DNA of 47,399 nucleotides from Woeseiaceae bacterium. GTDB taxonomy: Bacteria > Pseudomonadota > Gammaproteobacteria > Steroidobacterales > Woeseiaceae. Shown here piece after piece: positions 35,809 to 44,175 of this stretch. How positions within the stretch are numbered: position 1 is the first letter of the stretch; every line of letters begins with the position of its first letter. A program made the translations under genes and the position numbers. The stretch covers positions 1-47,399 of the forward strand of contig JAHEFE010000020.1 of the NCBI GenBank assembly GCA_024640365.1, read 5' to 3'. The notes under the pieces are model-generated. The model did no database searches. It was not told the DNA's origin and saw only the letters and a program-made list of their open reading frames with translations.

Positions 35809-37893
35809 TTGAAAGACGTGCCGAAAGAAAAACGAGATCGCTGGATTACGCTCGCATTTGCGTGTGTGATTTTGCTATTCGTATACGGCCCAGCAGCCGA
35901 CTGGACCGTTCGCGCGGACTGGTTTGCCTATGACCAGATAGCCAGTCGTCTCGAGACAACCCCTCTGGAAAATGGCGTTATTATCAGTATCGACTCAACA
36001 AACCTGAGCGACGACGCCCTTTTAGGCCGTTACAAAGAGGTTATTCATTACCTTAAAAAACAACAAGTTAATAGAATAATCTCCACTCAAAGCCTGCCTG
36101 CCAGTACCAAGACAACTCCCGCCGATTGGCTACAGGATATTGGTCAGGGCATTCCGGTCTACTTGCCCCGAGACGATACGTTTGCAAAATTTGCAACGCA
36201 AAGTGGCTTCGTCGAAACTCATCCTGACAGCGATGGAGTGTTACGACGGGTCGCACTTTGGCAATGGACAGACGGTGTCCTAACGCCGTCACTGCCCCTG
36301 GCCATTGCCGTCGACAATAACAAGCGCAGTCCTGATCCACTGCTAGATTTCATCTATCTGTCTAAATATAAACCTGTGACACGGTTCACAGATCAGGAGC
36401 TATTGGCATCCAATTTCAACGCCAAGCGACTTGCCGGTAGCACTATACTGCTCGACCCACTGACTGTATCACGCGCAGGTGCGACAAAACTTCCGTCGGG
36501 CCAGTTGATTACAAGCGCTGGGCTGACCGGTTCCCTGCTCGCGGCCCTGGAACAAGATCAAGTCATTAGTGCGCCCTTGTGGTCCCAGGTTGTTGAGTGG
36601 CTGGCACCGTTGCTCCTGACTATTATCGCCGTTTTGCTTTTGCCCGGCATGCGCCGCCGTGAGATCGCCTTGCTGACCGCTGCAGTCGCACTGGTAGTGT
36701 TCGTAATCGACGTTTTGTTGTTATTTGTCTGGCATATAAAACTTGATGTAGCTCGTGCGGTACTGGTCTTCGCGACAATCGCTATTGCCAGCATTGGTCT
36801 TGCGAGTTTGGGTCGCAACGCGGCCGGTAATGCTTTTAAGCAGGGCTCTGCGTTAATGGCCGAAGGTGAGCTGGAAAAAGCCTTTGCGTCCTTTCGTCTT
36901 TGCACTCCAAGCGAAGAACTGTCGAACGCTCTGTACAAACTGTCATTAGCTTTTGAAGGAAGCGCCAAACCGGAACGTTCTGAAGCTGTACTAAACTGGA
37001 TCAAAAAGACCCAGGTCGCAGAACCTAAAGGCAAGAACACTGTTCGACGGCCTAGCGGAACCCCGCAACAACTCGGCCGTTACGTGATCGAAAGGAAAAT
37101 TGGTCGTGGCGCTATGGGTGCCGTTTACCTGGCGCGTGACCCGCGAATTAATAGAGCCGTCGCATTAAAGGTTATTCCAATTGAGAAAGAATTCGAGGAC
37201 GAAGATCTCGCCGAGGCACGACTACGATTCTTTGGCGAAGCAGAGTCCGCGGGTCGCCTGACGCACCCAAACATTATTACCGTATTTGATGCCGGCGAAG
37301 ACCATCATCTAGCCTACATCGCAATGGAATACCTCAAAGGTACACCGCTCGCAGAGTACACAGACACAAGCAACCTCCTGCCAACGCGTGAGGTGCTCGA
37401 ATTGTGCGCGATTACGGCCGAGGCGCTTGATTACGCGCATAAGCAGCAAGTCATTCATCGCGACATAAAACCGGCCAATATATTGTACGACCGTCGCGCC
37501 AATTTATTAAAAATCAGTGACTTCGGCGTAGCTCGGCTGACTGACTCAAAACGCACCAAGACCGGTATCGTGCTTGGCACACCCATGTATATGTCACCAG
37601 AACAACTGAATGCAGAAACTCTCACGGGGCACTCGGACTTATTTTCGCTTGGTGTTACCCTATACGAGTTATTGACCGGACATGTACCATTCAAGGCCAC
37701 GAATATCGCAGTCTTGATGACAAAAATTACTACAGCGGAACCAGACCCGGTCTCGACACTTAAAGCTGGCCTTGGAGCCGATATTGATGCCGTGGTTAAG
37801 AAAGCCATGGCAAAAAAACCGAAAGATCGATTTGCGAGCGGTATGGATCTGGCTATTGCATTGCGCGAATGTGCCCGATACATGCGAGCCTAG
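35809..37893 (+). CDS. CHASE2-domain membrane serine/threonine kinase
   Basis: This protein of about 694 residues has an N-terminal membrane helix (about 12-30), a periplasmic CHASE2 sensor domain (about 32-280), three more helices (about 283-360), a short helical linker resembling a TPR (GSALMAEGELEKAFASFRL) and a C-terminal Hanks-type kinase (about 422-690). Kinase motifs are intact: glycine loop IGRGAMGAVYLA, VALKVI lysine, HRDIKPANILYD, SDFGVARL and the MSPEQ P+1 element. The start is uncertain: TTG 35809 has GGAG at 35797-35800, and GTG 35818 is an alternative; the frame is open to 35710. It is followed by a PP2C and an FHA gene, so it should phosphorylate threonines read by the FHA protein in response to an envelope signal. 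Confidence 0.92.
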   Translation: MKDVPKEKRDRWITLAFACVILLFVYGPAADWTVRADWFAYDQIASRLETTPLENGVIISIDSTNLSDDALLGRYKEVIHYLKKQQVNRIISTQSLPASTKTTPADWLQDIGQGIPVYLPRDDTFAKFATQSGFVETHPDSDGVLRRVALWQWTDGVLTPSLPLAIAVDNNKRSPDPLLDFIYLSKYKPVTRFTDQELLASNFNAKRLAGSTILLDPLTVSRAGATKLPSGQLITSAGLTGSLLAALEQDQVISAPLWSQVVEWLAPLLLTIIAVLLLPGMRRREIALLTAAVALVVFVIDVLLLFVWHIKLDVARAVLVFATIAIASIGLASLGRNAAGNAFKQGSALMAEGELEKAFASFRLCTPSEELSNALYKLSLAFEGSAKPERSEAVLNWIKKTQVAEPKGKNTVRRPSGTPQQLGRYVIERKIGRGAMGAVYLARDPRINRAVALKVIPIEKEFEDEDLAEARLRFFGEAESAGRLTHPNIITVFDAGEDHHLAYIAMEYLKGTPLAEYTDTSNLLPTREVLELCAITAEALDYAHKQQVIHRDIKPANILYDRRANLLKISDFGVARLTDSKRTKTGIVLGTPMYMSPEQLNAETLTGHSDLFSLGVTLYELLTGHVPFKATNIAVLMTKITTAEPDPVSTLKAGLGADIDAVVKKAMAKKPKDRFASGMDLAIALRECARYMRA

Positions 37894-37916
37894 AACTGAA
37901 TACAAAGAAGTAATAG

Positions 37917-38744
37917 ATGTCATTTCGCGGAAAAATAAAATTTTCAGAATTATCCAATACCGGAATGGTTCGGGAACACAACGAAGACAGTATAGGCACC
38001 AATGCCGAGATCGCTTTGATGGTTCTTGCCGACGGCATGGGTGGTTACAATGCCGGTGAAGTGGCCAGCGGCATTGCCGTTCAGACTATTTCGGAGCTAG
38101 CCGCCGAAGGCGCTAATCGGGAAGTACGGCACGAAAGGGATGAAGCAACTGGCTTCATGCGGCAGACGATTGTTCTACGCGATGCCATCACCCGCTCCAA
38201 CAAGATTATTTACCAGACCGCTCACAGTCAGAAACACTGTGAAGGAATGGGCACAACGCTGGTCGCCTGTATTTTTTGTGACAACAAGATCTCGGTGGCT
38301 CATGTTGGCGATTCGCGCGCCTACCGGGTACGAAATAATAAGCTGGAACGCCTGACAATGGACCACTCCCTGCTGCAGGAACTGGTCGATCGAGGCTTTT
38401 ATTCAGAAGAAGAGGCCCAACGTTCCACGAATCGCAATTACGTTACCCGCGCCCTGGGCGTAGAACCTACGGTTAATGTTGAACTTAATGAATACGATTG
38501 TAAGCCCGGCGATATTTATCTGCTCTGCTCTGACGGATTGTCAGACATGGTCGAAGATGACGATATTCACTTAACTATCAGCACTTTTAGTGCTAGTCTT
38601 GATGTGGTTAGTCAACACTTGGTACAGCTAGCTAATGATAATGGCGGGCGAGATAACATCTCGGTGATGCTCGCACAAGTGGTAGATGCGTTTCCGGTCA
38701 AGCATGGACTGTTAAGTCGCATCAAGGGATTGTTTGGTAAGTAA
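37917..38744 (+). CDS. PP2C-type serine/threonine phosphatase
   Basis: This 275-residue protein has all bacterial PP2C motifs: MVREHNEDSIG, VLADGMGGYNAGE, GMGTTLVACIF, VAHVGDSRAYRVR, LLCSDGLSDMVED and GGRDNISVMLAQV. The aspartates in LADGMGG, CSDGLSD and GRDN bind the metal pair. It has no membrane segment, so it acts in the cytoplasm and probably reverses the upstream kinase, whose stop is 23 bases before. A C-terminal hydrophobic/basic tail LLSRIKGLFGK resembles the tail of type VI-associated PppA-like phosphatases, but there is no type VI gene here. Confidence 0.95.
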   Translation: MSFRGKIKFSELSNTGMVREHNEDSIGTNAEIALMVLADGMGGYNAGEVASGIAVQTISELAAEGANREVRHERDEATGFMRQTIVLRDAITRSNKIIYQTAHSQKHCEGMGTTLVACIFCDNKISVAHVGDSRAYRVRNNKLERLTMDHSLLQELVDRGFYSEEEAQRSTNRNYVTRALGVEPTVNVELNEYDCKPGDIYLLCSDGLSDMVEDDDIHLTISTFSASLDVVSQHLVQLANDNGGRDNISVMLAQVVDAFPVKHGLLSRIKGLFGK

Positions 38745-38807
38745 TCGATTTCGGACGCAGAGGCGTACCGGACAATTTTGGTCGATCTAGGGGACGGCAA
38801 AAATACA

Positions 38808-39554
38808 ATGGCACGATTAATTTTAAGTCTGGATGATCAGGTATTAGCTGAATACAACATGACCAAAGAGCGCTATACAATTGGGCGCCTGCCGGACAAT
38901 GACGTACGCATCGACAATCCAGCAGTCAGCGGTCATCACTCCCTGATAATTAACATCCTCAACGATTCGTTCCTGGAAGACCTCAACAGTACGAACGGAA
39001 CGTACGTAAATGGCAAATTGATCAAAAAGCATGCGCTGCAACATGGCGATGTCATTACGATTGGTCACCACCAATTGCGCTTTGCTGATCAGCAAGTGAA
39101 TGATGAAGAACAGGATGAGTTTGAGAAGACTATGGTGATTCCGGCGAGTCACCAGACTGCCGCTCAATTGGAGCGAGCAGAGTTGGCCGCATCCAAGCCC
39201 GTCGCCGCACCAGCTGCGTCGCCTGAGCCATCCCATACTGAAACGGCCACTGGCGTCAGCCCGATGATGCAACCCAAGTCATTGCCGATGGCTAAACTTC
39301 AGGTATTGAGCGGAACTTTTGCCGGACGTGAACTTGAACTTGCCAAAGCGCTAACGACTCTTGGACGCCCAGGAATTCAAGTTGCAGCTATTACGCGTCG
39401 CGCCGACGGCTATTTCGTGGTGCACGTGGAAAGTGGCAAAGAAGGTGACTATCCGCTGGTCAATGGACAGCCAATTGGCAGCCAGGCCCGCAAGCTCCAG
39501 GACAACGATGTTCTGCAGTTGGCCGGCGTCAAAATGGGCTTCTTTACAAGCTAA
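38808..39554 (+). CDS. Double-FHA phospho-threonine-binding protein
   Basis: This 248-residue cytoplasmic protein has an N-terminal canonical FHA domain (about 1-92), with YTIGRLPDNDVRIDN, VSGHHSLI and LNSTNGTYVNG, the last two holding phospho-threonine contacts. A second, degenerate FHA-like domain covers about 170-248 (TTLGRPGIQVAAI, YPLVNGQPIG). Between them is an Ala/Pro/Ser-rich linker preceded by EFEKTMVIP, where Thr108 resembles phosphorylation sites that FHA proteins bind in themselves. I start it at ATG 38808; the frame opens at GTG 38778. It is the likely reader of the kinase-phosphatase pair just upstream. Confidence 0.93.
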   Translation: MARLILSLDDQVLAEYNMTKERYTIGRLPDNDVRIDNPAVSGHHSLIINILNDSFLEDLNSTNGTYVNGKLIKKHALQHGDVITIGHHQLRFADQQVNDEEQDEFEKTMVIPASHQTAAQLERAELAASKPVAAPAASPEPSHTETATGVSPMMQPKSLPMAKLQVLSGTFAGRELELAKALTTLGRPGIQVAAITRRADGYFVVHVESGKEGDYPLVNGQPIGSQARKLQDNDVLQLAGVKMGFFTS

Positions 39555-39568
39555 GACAGTCAAATCAA

Positions 39569-39591
39569 GGCAGCCCATCCGGGCTGCCTTT
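39569..39591. terminator. Terminator after the FHA gene
   Basis: GGCAGCCC (39569-39576) and GGGCTGCC (39581-39588) form an 8-bp stem with a 4-base loop, followed by TTTC on plus. AA on the other side makes it usable for dnaB on minus as well. Confidence 0.85.
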
Positions 39592-39647
39592 CGATTCAAA
39601 TTCACATATAAGACTATCGCGCCCAGGTTTTTGGGCAGAGCCATTTC

Positions 39648-41042
39648 CTATGAATAATACGGATCCTGAGTTTCTGGAACCCAGTTCTCAAACTTCGTGA
39701 ATTTACCGACGAAGGTCAGGGGGAAGTCGCCGATCGGCCCATTACGCTGCTTGGCAATAATAATGTCCGCCGTACCCTTTCTAGGCGTCTCCGGGTTGTA
39801 CACTTCGTCGCGGTAGATGAAGATAATTAAATCGGCGTCCTGCTCAATTGCTCCGGACTCACGCAAGTCCGACATTACCGGCCTTTTGTCCTGCCGTTGT
39901 TCAACACTTCGATTCAACTGGGACAACGCAATAATGGGTACTTCCAATTCCTTGGCCAAGGCTTTCAGGGACCGGGAAATCTCGGAGATTTCCGTAGCAC
40001 GGTTTTCCGTGTTGCCATGAACCTGCATTAGCTGAAGGTAATCCAGGACAATCAGGCCCAGCCCGTGCTCACGCTTCAAACGCCTGGCGCGAGCTCGAAT
40101 TTCGGTCGGTGACAACGCAGCCGTATCGTCAATAAATATAGGGGCGTCCGACATCAACTGCACCGCCGTATTTATGCGTGACCAATCCTCGTCCGGGAAT
40201 CTACCGGTCCGTAGATGAGTCTGATCTACCCTTCCCAAAGATGAAATCATGCGGAAGGCCAATTGCTCGGAAGGCATTTCCATAGAGAAAATTGCGGTCG
40301 GGACTTTACTCCCGATCGCTGCATTTTCGGCAATATTCACCGCCAGAGTAGTCTTACCCATGGACGGCCGACCGGCAATAATGATGAGTTCGCCTTTTTG
40401 CAGTCCGGCAGTCATCTTGTCGAACTCTTTGTAACCCGTCGTAATACCGGTTATATCGCCACCGGACTGGTGCAGTAGATCGATGCGATCTACTGCAAGC
40501 GGCAGAATTTGTTTCAGGGCCTTGAAGCCTGAACGCCCGCGGGCGCCGCGCTCGGCAATCTCAAAAACTCGCCGCTCCGCCTCATCCACTAATTGGCTTG
40601 CTGAGCGTCCATCCGATGTGAAGCAACTGCCTGCGATCTCGTTACCGGCGCTGATCAGCGATCGTAATATTGAGCGCTCCCGCAAGATCTTGGCGTAAGC
40701 GGTAACATTGGCTGCGCCAGGAGTTTCGTTTGCCAGGGTGGCAAGATATTCCAGCCCACCGGCAGCTCCAAGCTCACCACGGTTATCCAGGTGCTCGGAG
40801 AGAGTCACGGCGTCGCAAGGATTACCGTCCTGGGCCAGACGTGTGATGGCTTCGAAAATGAGCCGGTGATCTTTCCGATAAAAGTCTTCGCCAACAATAA
40901 CGTCAGCAACTTTGTCGTAGGAAAGGTTGTCCAGCATGAGACCGCCGAGCAGTGATTGCTCGGCCTCTATGGAGTTAGGGGGTACTTTAAGTCGATCGCC
41001 GATCGACTCGCCCCCTATTCCTTCGTCCATGGCTCGGACCAT
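39648..41042 (-). CDS. dnaB: Replicative DNA helicase DnaB
   Basis: This 464-residue helicase (E. coli 471) unwinds DNA at the replication fork. The N-terminal domain includes PPNSIEAEQSLLGGLMLDN; the RecA-like C-terminal domain has Walker A AGRPSMGKTTLAVN, Walker B LIVLDYLQLM and QLNRSVEQRQDKRP. The start ATG 41042 has GAGG 11 bases before; ATG 41030 is an alternative. It ends the rpsF-rpsR-DUF2232-rplI-dnaB series. Confidence 0.98.
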   Translation of the reverse strand: MVRAMDEGIGGESIGDRLKVPPNSIEAEQSLLGGLMLDNLSYDKVADVIVGEDFYRKDHRLIFEAITRLAQDGNPCDAVTLSEHLDNRGELGAAGGLEYLATLANETPGAANVTAYAKILRERSILRSLISAGNEIAGSCFTSDGRSASQLVDEAERRVFEIAERGARGRSGFKALKQILPLAVDRIDLLHQSGGDITGITTGYKEFDKMTAGLQKGELIIIAGRPSMGKTTLAVNIAENAAIGSKVPTAIFSMEMPSEQLAFRMISSLGRVDQTHLRTGRFPDEDWSRINTAVQLMSDAPIFIDDTAALSPTEIRARARRLKREHGLGLIVLDYLQLMQVHGNTENRATEISEISRSLKALAKELEVPIIALSQLNRSVEQRQDKRPVMSDLRESGAIEQDADLIIFIYRDEVYNPETPRKGTADIIIAKQRNGPIGDFPLTFVGKFTKFENWVPETQDPYYS

Positions 41043-41110
41043 ATTTTGCTTATCCTCTTCCTGGGATGTGAACTGGCAATAAAGGTATCACAGGAAGCTG
41101 CCGGATTGCT

Positions 41111-41560
41111 TTACTCGTCAGCAACGACCTTAACGGTAATATCTACTTCAACCTTGCTATGTAAGTGCAGGCCAACAGTAAAATCACCCACTTCGTGAAT
41201 CGGACCATCTGCCATACGAACTTCGGCGCGCGAAATTTCCACGCCAACTTTGGCGCAAGCTTCGGCGATGTCGATCGGTCCAACAGAACCAAACAGACGG
41301 CCTTCACTGCCAACGTTCGCTGTAATGACAACTACCATGTCTTTAACCAGCTCAGCACGTGCCTTGGCAGCAGCAAGCTCTGCAGCGGCATGCTTCTCCA
41401 GGTCCGCACGGCGGGCCTCAAATTCCTTGACGTTGGTTGGGGTGGCAAGCGCTGCTTTACCGGATGGCAGCAGAAAATTGCGACCATAACCTGGCTTGAC
41501 CGATACCAAATCGCCAATGGCACCAAGGTTCTCAACATTGTCCAACAAAATTACGTTCAT
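41111..41560 (-). CDS. rplI: Ribosomal protein bL9
   Basis: This 149-residue protein (E. coli 149) has the N-terminal signature MNVILLDNVENLGAIGDLVS, VKPGYGRNFLLPSGKA, a long connecting helix and the C-terminal domain with GRLFGSVGPIDIAEACA. It lies between the DUF2232-like gene and dnaB. Confidence 0.98.
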   Translation of the reverse strand: MNVILLDNVENLGAIGDLVSVKPGYGRNFLLPSGKAALATPTNVKEFEARRADLEKHAAAELAAAKARAELVKDMVVVITANVGSEGRLFGSVGPIDIAEACAKVGVEISRAEVRMADGPIHEVGDFTVGLHLHSKVEVDITVKVVADE

Positions 41561-41595
41561 TTTTAAGCCCTATTGCTTTTAATTTCCCGGTTCGG

Positions 41596-42492
41596 CTATT
41601 GCGCTTTACCGACCATTTTACGACGCAGATCAAACCAGGCGTCGCAATATCCTAATAATGCCAGTGCGAAAACCATGACACCGGCCGTAACCGGTACCAT
41701 TAACGCCGCGTAGGCAGCTACAAACGCCAACAGCGGTAATCGTCCCGTCCCTCTAAACCAGTGCAGCATCGACAGACCCTGCAACCAAAAGACCAGCAGC
41801 ATCACTATCGCCAGATTGACCAGCCATAGGGCACCTGAAAATGTCGCTCCAAGCGCTATAGCGGCCAAAACGATGGCCAGCACTCGACCCATTCCAAGTT
41901 GCCGAAAGTCTCCGTAACTCGCGTTGCTTGCCGGCACCAGCCGATAAGCTCCGTATCCTATCAACAGCAGGACTACGCTAAAGGTCCATCCTGCCGAAAC
42001 TACTACTCCGGTCATCAACCCAGCATGCGGCTGTTGCGCCAATATGAATTGGCTCTGCTGATCCAGACCGGCCTGGCTAAATGTTGCTGCCAGCTGCGTC
42101 AGCAAATCCGCCCAGACTGCAGCAGGATCAGCCACCACCAGGAAAATCCCCAGGGTAATGACTATCGCAGCAATCACGGTAATCTGCACCGCAAAAACTA
42201 ACGACTGAGTCCAGGCCAGCAATCCCGCAAGGAGCACAGCAAGCGCCCAAATCATGGCAGCATTACCAACCAACGACATAACAGGCGCTTGTGCCAACAA
42301 GCCCATCAAAGCCAGCACCACAAGCCCAGCCATACCAAAAATACTGCCGCGAACCGCCCCATGCGCCAATACCAGCAAGACCATCACGGTACCACTTAGT
42401 AGCGCCGGAGCTATTGGCAGAACAAAGGTACCGGTTAGTGCCAGTACCGATCGTTCAGGACGGGCAATTATCCAATTGATGATCGCCCGCAT
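41596..42492 (-). CDS. DUF2232-type inner-membrane protein
   Basis: This 298-residue protein consists almost entirely of eight or so hydrophobic segments with short loops. I recognise it by place and composition: many Proteobacteria carry a DUF2232/YybS-like membrane gene exactly between rpsR and rplI. No catalytic motif is visible. The only long polar loop is about residues 135-158 (TQLAATFSQAGLDQQSQFIL). It ends with a basic cytoplasmic tail DLRRKMVGKAQ. Function unknown. Confidence 0.75.
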   Translation of the reverse strand: MRAIINWIIARPERSVLALTGTFVLPIAPALLSGTVMVLLVLAHGAVRGSIFGMAGLVVLALMGLLAQAPVMSLVGNAAMIWALAVLLAGLLAWTQSLVFAVQITVIAAIVITLGIFLVVADPAAVWADLLTQLAATFSQAGLDQQSQFILAQQPHAGLMTGVVVSAGWTFSVVLLLIGYGAYRLVPASNASYGDFRQLGMGRVLAIVLAAIALGATFSGALWLVNLAIVMLLVFWLQGLSMLHWFRGTGRLPLLAFVAAYAALMVPVTAGVMVFALALLGYCDAWFDLRRKMVGKAQ

Positions 42493-42518
42493 TAGCTTAC
42501 TTTCCGACCAACTTTTGA

Positions 42519-42743
42519 CTAGTGACGATCCGTGTACGGCAATAAAGCCAGGAAACGTGCACGTTTAATTGCGGTAGAAAGCTGGCGTTGGTAGATTGCC
42601 TTGGTACCCGTAATGCGACTAGGGACAATCTTTCCAGTTTCAGTTATGTAGGCTTTCAGAAGCGCGAGATCCTTGTAATCGATCTCTTCGATGCCTTCAG
42701 CCGTAAAGCGACAATATTTGCGCCGTCTAGAATATCTGCTCAT
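42519..42743 (-). CDS. rpsR: Ribosomal protein bS18
   Basis: This 74-residue protein (E. coli 75) has [20 protein letters not shown] and the C-terminal [20 protein letters not shown]. It binds S6 in the 30S platform and lies 13 bases downstream of rpsF. Confidence 0.98.
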   Translation of the reverse strand: MSRYSRRRKYCRFTAEGIEEIDYKDLALLKAYITETGKIVPSRITGTKAIYQRQLSTAIKRARFLALLPYTDRH

Positions 42744-42756
42744 TCTTCAAATCTCC

Positions 42757-43287
42757 TTAAGCGCTTTCAGAATCGTCCGCGTCCGAATCATCGTCAGCGT
42801 CAAGATCATCGTAATCATTAGGGGCGTCTGCCTCATCCGCAACTGCCTCATCCGCAGCCGGCTTGTCTTTAGCGTCGGCAGCTTCTGCTGCGTTAGCGGC
42901 TTCGGCGTCAGCAGCCGCCTTGGCGTCACGACGTTTCTGCATTTCACGCTCGCGCGTCTTTTCTTCCTCAACAGCAACAGCCATTGGCGATGCTTCTGTA
43001 ACTGCATCTTTACGAGCAATCACGAGGTGACGCAGAACCGCGTCGTTGAATTTGAAAGCACTGGTGATTTCAGCAAGCACAGAACTATCGCACTCAACGT
43101 TGGTGAGTACGTAATGGGCTTTGTGAGCTTTGTTGATTGGATGTGCCAGCTGCCTGCGACCCCAATCTTCGGTGCGGTGTATTTTGCCACCCGAAGTTGT
43201 GACCATTCCCTGGTAACGCTCTACCATGGCAGGCACTTGCTCGCTCTGGTCCGGATGAACCAGAAACACGATTTCGTAATGTCTCAT
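42757..43287 (-). CDS. rpsF: Ribosomal protein bS6 with long acidic tail
   Basis: This 176-residue S6 is about 40 residues longer than the E. coli protein (131-135). The conserved fold is residues 1-95 ([50 protein letters not shown]). Beyond it come a charged helix ([20 protein letters not shown]), an alanine/aspartate-rich stretch and an almost purely acidic end ([17 protein letters not shown]). E. coli S6 is polyglutamylated by RimK at its C-terminus; here a large acidic tail is genetically encoded. It leads the operon. Confidence 0.97.
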   Translation of the reverse strand: MRHYEIVFLVHPDQSEQVPAMVERYQGMVTTSGGKIHRTEDWGRRQLAHPINKAHKAHYVLTNVECDSSVLAEITSAFKFNDAVLRHLVIARKDAVTEASPMAVAVEEEKTREREMQKRRDAKAAADAEAANAAEAADAKDKPAADEAVADEADAPNDYDDLDADDDSDADDSESA

Positions 43288-43367
43288 TGTATCCCCTTTC
43301 GGATTACAGCCATCCGCTTATTCGGTATGGCAAGAGGTTTCCCGCACAATCAGCGGGACGCGCATCC
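43288..43367 (-). promoter_or_regulatory. Possible S6:S18-binding leader of rpsF
   Basis: The 5' leader holds a hairpin CCCGC/GCGGG (about 43348-43364), followed by CCG motifs and GGGGAT just before the ATG. Leaders of rpsF often carry an RNA structure bound by the S6-S18 complex for autorepression. The match is only general, so this is a suggestion. Confidence 0.3.
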
Positions 43368-43392
43368 TAACTAAGCCGGGCGCTCAGTGCAA

Positions 43393-44175
43393 CTATAAAT
43401 CGTTGATTTTGCCGGATTGTCTGTGTCTTTGCCGCACGGCTTCAAAGAGGCAAATCCCTGTCGCAACGGACACGTTCAGGCTTTCCACGATTCCCGCCAT
43501 AGGCAGGCTCACCAAAGACGTGCAGCGTTTCATCAGGCCTTGGGCGAGGCCTTCATGCTCGCCGCCCATGATAATCGCGACATGCCCGCTCAAATCCGCG
43601 TCAAACAAGGTGCCTTCGGCCGCGTCGCTGGTGCCAACTATTGCCACACCATATTCGGCCAACCAGTCCAAAACTCGCCCCAGATTGCTAACCGGCACCA
43701 GCGGTATGCTCTCAGCCGCTCCGGCGGCCACTTTGCTCACAGTCGGACCAAGCTTTGCCGCCCGATGTTTAGGCACAACCACGGCGTCTACGCCGGCCGC
43801 ATCGGCACTGCGTAAGCAGGCACCCAAATTATGTGGATCCTGGACGCTGTCCAGTATTAGCAGTAGTACTGGATCCTCGTCATCACTCGTCAATCGTTGT
43901 TCCACCATCGACCGTAGCTCTGCCTCATCAAGCGATCGTTGCCCGCCCAATGCCGCTACAACCCCCTGGTGGCGCGCCTCGCCACTCATCGACTGCAAGC
44001 GCGCCCGGTGCGCCGACTTTACTTCAATCGATTTCTCTTGAGCGGCATGCACAACTGCTTTGACTCGCGGATTCGCAGATTGATATTCAGCATAGATACG
44101 CTTGACCTTTTCTGGGTTACTAGCGATTAGCAGCTCCACTGCCCGTAAACCCGCGACGTATTTTGAACTACTCAT
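43393..44175 (-). CDS. rlmB: 23S rRNA 2'-O-methyltransferase RlmB
   Basis: This 260-residue SpoU-family enzyme (E. coli 243) methylates G2251 in 23S rRNA. The N-terminal substrate-binding domain starts YVAGLRAVELLIAS, and the knot motifs are LILDSVQDPHNLGACLRSAD, IIMGGEHEGLAQGLM and ESLNVSVATGICLFEA. It overlaps rnr by four bases (ATGA), as is common for this pair. Confidence 0.96.
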   Translation of the reverse strand: MSSSKYVAGLRAVELLIASNPEKVKRIYAEYQSANPRVKAVVHAAQEKSIEVKSAHRARLQSMSGEARHQGVVAALGGQRSLDEAELRSMVEQRLTSDDEDPVLLLILDSVQDPHNLGACLRSADAAGVDAVVVPKHRAAKLGPTVSKVAAGAAESIPLVPVSNLGRVLDWLAEYGVAIVGTSDAAEGTLFDADLSGHVAIIMGGEHEGLAQGLMKRCTSLVSLPMAGIVESLNVSVATGICLFEAVRQRHRQSGKINDL

